This document shows, piece by piece, positions 5,888-9,775 of a stretch of 9,775 bases of DNA. Location: NCBI GenBank assembly GCA_016209005.1, contig JACQWZ010000001.1, positions 1 to 9,775 on the forward strand, in the 5' to 3' direction. Each line of letters begins with the position of its first letter. Positions within the stretch are counted from its first letter, which is position 1. The translations under genes were made by a program, and so were the position numbers. The notes under the pieces are model-generated. The model had not been told where the DNA came from, searched no databases, and saw nothing but the letters and a program-made list of their open reading frames with translations. The DNA comes from Candidatus Kuenenbacteria bacterium. GTDB taxonomy: Bacteria > Patescibacteriota > Patescibacteriia > UBA2591 > PGYQ01.

Positions 5888-6163
5888 ATGAATAAAGCAG
5901 AATTAATTCAAGTTATTGCCGATAAAGTCGGCGTCAAAAAAGTAGAAGCTGAAAAAATGGTATCAACATTTATTGATGTCGTTACTGCCACCCTTAAAAA
6001 GAAAGGTGAGGTAGTCTTAACTGGCTTTGGAACTTTTTCAGCTAAAAAAAGAGCTGCGAGAGTTGGAGTTAATCCACAAAAACCTACTGAAAAAATTAAA
6101 ATTGCGGCAACCACAGTTCCTAAATTTAAAGCAGGCAAAACCTTAAAAGATGCTTTGAAATAA
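5888..6163 (+). CDS. hup: HU-family nucleoid DNA-binding protein
   Basis: The 91-residue protein has the standard HU length and order. The N-terminal helices (MNKAELIQVIADKVGVKKVEAEKMVSTFIDVVTATLKKKGEV) form the dimer core. The signature GFGTFSAKKRAARVGVNPQ is at about residues 47-65, with the conserved Arg-Asn/Val-Pro arm tip (here VNPQKPTEK) that inserts into the DNA minor groove. The C-terminal PKFKAGKTLKDALK is canonical. HU dimers bend and compact DNA and affect replication and transcription. It has its own promoter and Shine-Dalgarno and is followed by terminator-like hairpins, so it is probably a single-gene transcript. The arm reads GVNPQ where many HUs have GRNP, a mild variation. 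Confidence 0.96.
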   Translation: MNKAELIQVIADKVGVKKVEAEKMVSTFIDVVTATLKKKGEVVLTGFGTFSAKKRAARVGVNPQKPTEKIKIAATTVPKFKAGKTLKDALK

Positions 6164-6206
6164 TTGGCATATTTTTTAGTATTTTCCTTGAATTATAAAA
6201 TACCAC

Positions 6207-6309
6207 ATTCTCCTCCCCCTCAGATGGGGGAGGATTAAGGAGAGGGTGTTTAAATGTTCCGTTATTCCTCACCCTCCCCCAACCCCTCCCATCAAGGGAG
6301 GGGGAGAAT
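6207..6309. repeat. Purine/pyrimidine-block palindromic repeat downstream of HU
   Basis: Two hairpins are arranged head to head: TCCTCCCCCT/ATGGGGGAGGA (about 6211-6233) and ACCCCTCCC/GGGAGGGG (about 6282-6304). Longer arms AGGAGAGGGTG (6238-6248) and CACCCTCCCCC (6270-6280) also pair. The outer ends ATTCTCC and GGAGAAT (6208-6214, 6303-6309) are inverted. Similar CCTCCCCC-type dispersed repeats are common in many bacteria; I infer a non-autonomous repeat unit. The antisense strand is open across it, but that frame is just repeat sequence. Confidence 0.6.
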
Positions 6310-6341
6310 TTAGGAATTCTGTAATTTAAAGTATTGTAAAA

Positions 6342-6376
6342 TAAAAACATTCAAATTAATTTGAATGTTTTTATTT
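6342..6376. terminator. Bidirectional terminator-like palindrome
   Basis: A perfect 32-bp palindrome (6342-6373; each arm holds AAAAACATTCAAATT or its complement) lies 178 bases after the HU stop. Both strands carry a T-run at the stem's 3' side, so it could stop transcription from HU (+) and from ppsA (-). The stem is AT-rich, which makes it weaker than a classic terminator. Confidence 0.55.
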
Positions 6377-6390
6377 ACCCATTTTTGGTT

Positions 6391-6425
6391 AGCTCCATAG
6401 TGGCATAGCCCTGTGGAGCTTTTTG
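6391..6425 (+). terminator. Hairpin plus T-run, possible second HU terminator
   Basis: AGCTCCA (6391-6397) pairs with TGGAGCT (6414-6420) and is followed at once by TTTTTG on the plus strand, the layout of an intrinsic terminator. The stem has an interrupted middle. It also forms one end of the larger nested element, so its role could be incidental. Confidence 0.45.
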
Positions 6426-6485
6426 TTAATTCTAACTTGCATTTTAGCTCCACAGCCCTTCGGGACTATGCTAACTTATATATGC

Positions 6486-6582
6486 ATTCTACCGACTTTT
6501 AAGTCGGGTTTTTGCGGTTTTAACCGCACTCTTTTGTTGTGAAGTTAAAACTTCACAAACCCGAACTAAAGCTCGGTAGAAT
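6486..6582. repeat. Cluster of four short-loop hairpins inside a 10-bp closing stem
   Basis: There are three perfect stems with two-base loops: CCGACTT-TT-AAGTCGG (6492-6507), TGCGGTT-TT-AACCGCA (6513-6528) and TTGTGAAGTT-AA-AACTTCACAA (6537-6558). A fourth with one mismatch is at 6561-6576. An alternative 10-bp outer stem (6486-6495 with 6573-6582) encloses them like a multibranch fold. The first hairpin resembles the CCGACTTTACGTCGG hairpin inside ppsA. It is not a tRNA: stem lengths and loops do not fit. Confidence 0.7.
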
Positions 6583-6636
6583 AGAATGAATTTTTAGACA
6601 GCCTGTATAGAGCTAACCCATTATTGTTTTTGTGTT

Positions 6637-9231
6637 CTAATGTTTTTTTGAAATTTGCAAAGTAGTTTTTATTACTGTGTCTGGGTTTAAAGAGATGCTG
6701 TCAATTCCGCATTCAATAAGAAATTTTGCAAACTCGGGAAAATCAGAAGGCGCTTGACCGCAAAATCCTATTTTTACTTTATTGCGCCGAGCTATTTTAA
6801 TAACATTTCTAATTAAAATTTTTACCGCTTCATTTCTTTCATCGTAAATATGACTGACTAATTCTGAATCGCGATCAACTCCCAAAACAAGTTGAGTCAA
6901 ATCATTGCTTCCGATAGAAAATCCATCAAAAATTTTTGCGAATTCTTTGGCCAAAATAATATTTGAAGGAATTTCAACCATCATATATATTTTTAATTGA
7001 TTTCTTTTTGATTTATACGCGTCAACTATTAATTTATTTTTTTTCATTTCTAAAAAAACTTTTTTTGCTTCTTCGGGCGTTCGACAAAATGGAACCATCA
7101 CAATCACATTTGTCAAACCCATTTCTTCATGAACTTTTTTTATCGCTTGGCATTCTAAGGCAAAAGACTCTTTATATTCCTCGCTGTAATAACGAGAAGC
7201 GCCTCGCCATCCAATCATTGGATTGGATTCTTTTGGTTCAAAATATTTTCCGCCAATCAAATTATTATATTCATTTGATTTAAAATCAGATAAACGAACA
7301 ATAACATCTTTTGGATAAAAAGCTCCGACAATCATACTAATCCCTTCCGCTAATTTATCAACAAAAAATTGAGCTTTAATTTTATATCCTTGAGTAATTT
7401 TTTCAATTTCTTCTAAAATTTTTTCATCGATTTTTTGATCATTAATAATAAATTGTTGTTTATCAATCGCCAATAATATTTTTGGATGTATTTTAATAAA
7501 ATTATTAATAATAAATTCTTCTCTTGCCAAACCAATGCCGTCATTGGGAATAAAACTCAAAGAAAAAGCTTGATCTGGTTCGCCAATATTCATCATTATT
7601 TTTACTGTTGGTTTTTTAAATTTTTGAATATTAATTTTTTTAATTTCAAAAGGAATAATTCCAGAATAAATTTTTCCAATTTCTCCTTCCGCGCAACAAA
7701 CAGTAACCGACTCTCCGCTTTTTAAAACTTGTGTCGCATTTTTTGTTCCAACTATGCAAGGAATGCCAAGTTCGCGACTAACAATTGCCGCATGACAGCA
7801 ACGTCCTCCGCGATTGGTAACAATGGCTGAAGCGATTTTCATAATTGGCTCCCAGTCTGGATCGGTTATTTCAGTGACTAAAACTTCTCCTTTATTAAAT
7901 TTTTCAATTTCATGAACATTTTTAATAATATTGATTTTTCCTTGACCAATTTTTGATCCAACGGCCGCGCCAGAACATAATAGCTTGTCACCCAGAGAGT
8001 GATCAGCCTCTGGCTGATAGCTTGCTTGCCCCGTAGGAAGCTTGCTTTCCTTTGAAGTAGCTTGTAGCTTGTAGGTTTCAATTATATTGATATTTTTTTG
8101 AGATTGAACTGTTTCGGGACGAGCTTGAACAATATATAATTGATTATCTATTCCATCTTTAGCCCATTCAATATCCATTGGTTTTTTATAATATTCTTCA
8201 ATAATTTTTACCCATTTTGCTAATTGTAAAATTTCATCATCGTTTAAAACAAATTTATTTTTTTCTTCCTCGCTGGTTTCTACATTTTTAGTCGATTTAT
8301 TTCCTTCTTGACTGTAAATCATTTTTATTTCTTTAGTCCCAAGTTTTTTATTTAAAATTGGTCTAAATTTTTCCAATGTTGGTTTAAAGACAAAAAATTC
8401 ATCCGGACTAACTACTCCTTTAACAACATTTTCTCCTAATCCCCATGAACCATTGATCAAAATCGCGTTTTGAAATCCAGATTCTGTGTCAATAGAAAAC
8501 GCGACGCCAGAACAAGCTTTGTCCGAACGAACCATTTTTTGAACAACAATCGACAAGCCAATAGAAAAATGATCAAACCCTTTATCTACTCGATAAGAAA
8601 TGGCGCGATTAGTAAAAAGAGAAGCAAAACATTTCTTGCAAGCTTCAATTAAAGCGTATTCTCCTTTGATATTTAAATAAGATTCTTGCTGTCCGGCAAA
8701 AGACGCATCTGGCAAATCTTCGGCGGTAGCTGAACTTCGCACCGCGACATCCATTAAACAGCTTGTAGCTTGTAGCCCCGACGCTTTGGCTCCGATGACT
8801 TGTCGGAGAGCCGACTGAAACGTCGGCTTCGGGATCCCGACTTTACGTCGGGACTGGTAGCTTGTAGGGATTAAGAGGAATTCATTGGATAATTTTTGGT
8901 AGGCTGAAATAATTTCTTTTTCTAAGTCTTCTGGAAATTTTGCTTTTAAAATAGCTTCGCGAACTTGATGCCCTTTTTCCGCTAAATTTTGCATATTACT
9001 GGTGTCTAAATCAGAAAGAATTTTTTTTATTTCATCTTTAATCCCAGCGCTTTCTAAAATATAAAAATAAGCCTTCGCCGAAATCGCAAAACCATTAGGA
9101 ACTCTTACTCCTTTTTTAATAAGATTTTGGTACATCTCTCCCAAAGACGCATTTTTCCCACCAACTAAAGGAATATCTTTAATCCCAATTTTTTTAAACC
9201 AAAAAATATATTTTTTCTTTTGATTCATCAT
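6637..9231 (-). CDS. ppsA: Phosphoenolpyruvate synthase (pyruvate, water dikinase)
   Basis: PpsA converts pyruvate, ATP and water to PEP, AMP and phosphate. It aligns along its length with E. coli PpsA as I remember it. The N-terminal ATP-binding domain (about 18-375) has VGGKNASLGEM, RSSATAEDLPDASFAGQQE, GVAFSIDTESGF and IVQARPETV. The swivelling phosphohistidine domain (about 420-525) has GGRCCHAAI with catalytic His480. The C-terminal PEP-binding barrel (about 545-855) has VRLSDFKSNEY, MVEIPSN, GSNDLTQ and GFCGQAPSD with catalytic Cys824. At 864 residues it is about 70 longer than the E. coli enzyme (792). The excess is two in-frame inserts at about 118-160 and 390-416, both encoded by repeat DNA and both at domain edges or loops, so activity is plausible. 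The residue two before His480 is Cys, where Thr is usual. ATGATG at 9226-9231 opens the gene, only about nine bases from the predicted transcript start. Confidence 0.96.
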   Translation of the reverse strand: MMNQKKKYIFWFKKIGIKDIPLVGGKNASLGEMYQNLIKKGVRVPNGFAISAKAYFYILESAGIKDEIKKILSDLDTSNMQNLAEKGHQVREAILKAKFPEDLEKEIISAYQKLSNEFLLIPTSYQSRRKVGIPKPTFQSALRQVIGAKASGLQATSCLMDVAVRSSATAEDLPDASFAGQQESYLNIKGEYALIEACKKCFASLFTNRAISYRVDKGFDHFSIGLSIVVQKMVRSDKACSGVAFSIDTESGFQNAILINGSWGLGENVVKGVVSPDEFFVFKPTLEKFRPILNKKLGTKEIKMIYSQEGNKSTKNVETSEEEKNKFVLNDDEILQLAKWVKIIEEYYKKPMDIEWAKDGIDNQLYIVQARPETVQSQKNINIIETYKLQATSKESKLPTGQASYQPEADHSLGDKLLCSGAAVGSKIGQGKINIIKNVHEIEKFNKGEVLVTEITDPDWEPIMKIASAIVTNRGGRCCHAAIVSRELGIPCIVGTKNATQVLKSGESVTVCCAEGEIGKIYSGIIPFEIKKINIQKFKKPTVKIMMNIGEPDQAFSLSFIPNDGIGLAREEFIINNFIKIHPKILLAIDKQQFIINDQKIDEKILEEIEKITQGYKIKAQFFVDKLAEGISMIVGAFYPKDVIVRLSDFKSNEYNNLIGGKYFEPKESNPMIGWRGASRYYSEEYKESFALECQAIKKVHEEMGLTNVIVMVPFCRTPEEAKKVFLEMKKNKLIVDAYKSKRNQLKIYMMVEIPSNIILAKEFAKIFDGFSIGSNDLTQLVLGVDRDSELVSHIYDERNEAVKILIRNVIKIARRNKVKIGFCGQAPSDFPEFAKFLIECGIDSISLNPDTVIKTTLQISKKH
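7984..8074 (-). repeat. In-frame repeat insertion 2 in ppsA
   Basis: On the coding strand two CTACAAG heptamers (8061-8074) are followed by a structured segment. AAGC/GCTT arms lie at 8038-8047 and ATCAGCC/GGCTGAT at 8001-8017. It is translated as LQATSKESKLPTGQASY then QPEADHSLGDK (residues 389-416). The E. coli enzyme is about 27 residues shorter here, in the linker between the ATP domain and the phosphohistidine domain. Confidence 0.7.
8762..8867 (-). repeat. In-frame repeat insertion 1 in ppsA, heptamer-flanked hairpin cluster
   Basis: Two heptamers (8762-8775) and one (8861-8867) of CTACAAG on the coding strand flank a GC-rich core. The core contains three hairpins: CTCCGA/TCGGAG (8790-8808), AGCCGAC/GTCGGCT (8809-8828) and TCCCGAC/GTCGGGA (8835-8853). 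CCCGA (8777-8781) and TCGGG (8829-8833) can close the first two into a three-way junction. In 8771-8850, 48 of 80 bases are G or C, far above the surroundings. It is translated without a stop as residues about 118-160, between AYQKLS and AVRSSATAED, where E. coli has only eight residues; net gain about 39 residues. Confidence 0.8.
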
Positions 9232-9246
9232 AATATAATATTCTAA

Positions 9247-9275
9247 ATTTTATCATTTCTATTAATAAAAGTCAA
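9247..9275 (-). promoter_or_regulatory. Sigma70-type promoter for ppsA, giving a very short leader
   Basis: On the minus strand TTGACT (9270-9275) and TAAAAT (9247-9252) are spaced by 17 bases. The start site would be near 9240, only about nine bases before the ATG at 9231. No Shine-Dalgarno fits in that space. The boxes are good matches, but AT-rich DNA produces such boxes by chance. Confidence 0.6.
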
Positions 9276-9306
9276 AAAAATAATTAAAATTAAAAATTCA
9301 AAAATT

Positions 9307-9348
9307 AAAAAAACGAACTCATTGTAGTAAAATAGCTACAAGGAGTTC
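9307..9348 (-). terminator. Intrinsic terminator of the 55-residue membrane protein gene
   Basis: GAACTCATTGTAG (9315-9327) and CTACAAGGAGTTC (9336-9348) pair at 12 of 13 positions around an 8-base loop. Read on the minus strand the stem is followed by G and seven T's (9307-9313). It lies 29 bases after the small gene's stop and upstream of the ppsA promoter, so it insulates ppsA. Confidence 0.7.
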
Positions 9349-9376
9349 AAATGTTGTGAGCTTTTCTCACCATAAC

Positions 9377-9544
9377 TTAAAGTGCAATTAAATTTCGATA
9401 CGCCAAAACCAACCCTACCGCAAGCCATCCCGAAAAGATAGTTAGAATAACCGCCCTCCAAATAGTCTTTTTGCCAAGAAGCAAAAAAACAAGGATAGCA
9501 TATGCTATAAGGCATAGAATAAAAACTATGCTTACTAATAGCAT
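9377..9544 (-). CDS. 55-residue two-helix small membrane protein
   Basis: The translated product begins MLLVSIVFILCLIAYAILVF and ends VGLVLAYRNLIAL. Two hydrophobic helices (about residues 2-24 and 31-49) are separated by a short positive loop, GKKTIWRA, which would favour a cytoplasmic loop with both ends outside. The gene has full expression signals: a GGAGGTG Shine-Dalgarno at 9553-9559, a likely promoter at 9604-9631 and an intrinsic terminator at 9307-9348, so it is probably a monocistronic, well-expressed gene. Its codon use includes GCG, GGG and CTT, slightly less A/T-biased than the neighbours. I do not recognise the family. Possibilities include a holin-like, toxin-like or regulatory small membrane protein; none has direct support. 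Confidence 0.75.
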   Translation of the reverse strand: MLLVSIVFILCLIAYAILVFLLLGKKTIWRAVILTIFSGWLAVGLVLAYRNLIAL

Positions 9545-9550
9545 TATTTT

Positions 9551-9590
9551 TTCACCTCCTTTTTTTCACGATCACGATTTTCTTCGTGAT
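9551..9590 (-). promoter_or_regulatory. Leader with hairpin and strong Shine-Dalgarno
   Basis: On the minus strand the hairpin ATCACGA/TCGTGAT (9571-9577 with 9584-9590, 6-base loop) is followed by a further CGTGA and by AAAAAAAGGAGGTGA. The Shine-Dalgarno core at 9553-9559 sits about nine bases before the ATG at 9544. The CGTGA copy could compete with the stem, but the site itself is not paired in the simple fold. Confidence 0.65.
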
Positions 9591-9603
9591 TATTATTAAC
9601 GAT

Positions 9604-9631
9604 AACTTAGCATATTTATAAAAAAAGTCAA
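9604..9631 (-). promoter_or_regulatory. Extended -10 promoter for the small membrane protein gene
   Basis: TTGACT (9626-9631) and TAAGTT (9604-9609), spaced by 16 bases, with TGC directly before the -10 box (extended -10). The start would be near 9597, giving a leader of about 53 bases that holds the hairpin and Shine-Dalgarno. It begins just after the stop codon of the upstream partial gene. Confidence 0.5.
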
Positions 9632-9633
9632 GA

Positions 9634-9775
9634 TTATGTATAATGCCACCCTATTTTGGACTCCGCGGGTATTTTAATAAATTGATTTTCAGATGTTTTA
9701 ATTATTGGATTAAATAATTGTTCAACTGATTGATTTTGATTTGCTAATAATTTTTGCTCTTGCCATTGTATTATG
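9634..9775 (-). CDS. 3' end of an unidentified gene
   Basis: The minus strand is open from the right edge to TAA at 9634-9636, giving 46 C-terminal residues that begin IIQWQEQKLLANQNQSVEQL and end IPAESKIGWHYT. Composition (Gln/Asn-rich helix, then a mixed end) and A/T-ending codons fit a real gene. It is in the same direction as the small membrane protein gene and ppsA, 89 bases upstream of the former. I do not recognise the family, and too little is visible to assign a role. Confidence 0.55.
   Translation of the reverse strand, partial: IIQWQEQKLLANQNQSVEQLFNPIIKTSENQFIKIPAESKIGWHYT

Larger units (their letters stand above)
6387..6618. mobile_element. 232-bp nested palindromic element between convergent genes
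   Basis: GGTTAGCTC at 6387-6395 and its exact complement GAGCTAACC at 6610-6618 bound the unit. The similarity continues inward for nine more bases with six matches. Inside, 10-bp arms ATTCTACCGA/TCGGTAGAAT (6486-6495, 6573-6582) enclose a run of hairpins. A second half-symmetric pair, AGCTCCATAG and CTATGCTAAC, flanks 6391-6475. No ORF is present. The flanks CATTTTT and CATTATT are similar but not an exact duplication. Together with 6207-6309 and 6342-6376 this fills most of the 473-base gap 6164-6636, which contains no gene. A mobile or foldback origin is inference. Confidence 0.55.

Noticed and set aside
6126..6350. Minus-strand open frame overlapping the HU end
   Set aside because: Most of it translates the palindromic CCTCCCCC repeat, and it overlaps the conserved end of HU.
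6486..6582. Cloverleaf-like fold considered as a tRNA
   Set aside because: The closing stem is 10 bp, hairpin loops are two bases, and there is no T-loop or anticodon-loop sequence.
6963..8652. Several plus-strand open frames opposite ppsA and a shifted minus-strand frame at 7878-8081
   Set aside because: All lie within the fully conserved ppsA frame and show no family features.

Overview
The window looks like part of a Patescibacteria (Candidate Phyla Radiation, probably Parcubacteria-type) chromosome. The grounds are a very AT-rich sequence with A/T-ending codons, a PrgI-family plus TraC-like gene pair typical of these genomes, mostly weak or absent Shine-Dalgarno sites, and spacers full of short tandem and inverted repeats. 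This assignment is by recognition; no search was run.

Layout, left to right. Positions 1-2573 (+) hold the 3' part of a long unrecognised protein, a PrgI-family membrane protein, and the N-terminal-type domain of a TraC/VirB4-like protein. This is a fragment of a type IV secretion-like locus; no VirB4/VirD4 ATPase is in view. Positions 2586-2703 carry a 118-bp foldback element with terminal inverted repeats and a perfect 10-bp flanking duplication. Positions 2795-5557 (+) hold rny (RNase Y), an 89-bp mobile-type repeat, a 65-residue antitoxin-like or unknown protein, and a ymdB-type metallophosphoesterase. Positions 5558-5887 are a repeat-rich spacer with a good promoter for the HU gene (5888-6163). 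Positions 6164-6636 lie between convergent genes and are packed with hairpins, including two terminator-like structures and a 232-bp nested palindromic element. Positions 6637-9231 (-) encode phosphoenolpyruvate synthase, carrying two in-frame repeat insertions and a Cys in place of the usual Thr beside the catalytic His. Positions 9377-9544 (-) encode a 55-residue two-helix membrane protein with the best ribosome-binding site in the window. Positions 9634-9775 (-) are the 3' end of an unidentified gene.

The genes form separate modules: envelope/secretion (PrgI, TraC-like), RNA turnover and signalling (rny, ymdB, neighbours also in Bacillus subtilis), nucleoid structure (HU), and the pyruvate/PEP node (ppsA).

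The most unusual signal is the repeat ecology. Seven-base tandem repeats of at least five different sequences sit at gene boundaries or inside genes. One of them, CTACAAG, is inserted in frame at three places in two genes, always in the only orientation free of stop codons, and in ppsA it is attached to GC-rich hairpin clusters. A 37-bp repeat built from the same kind of unit lies at exactly the same distance upstream of the prgI-like and traC-like start codons.
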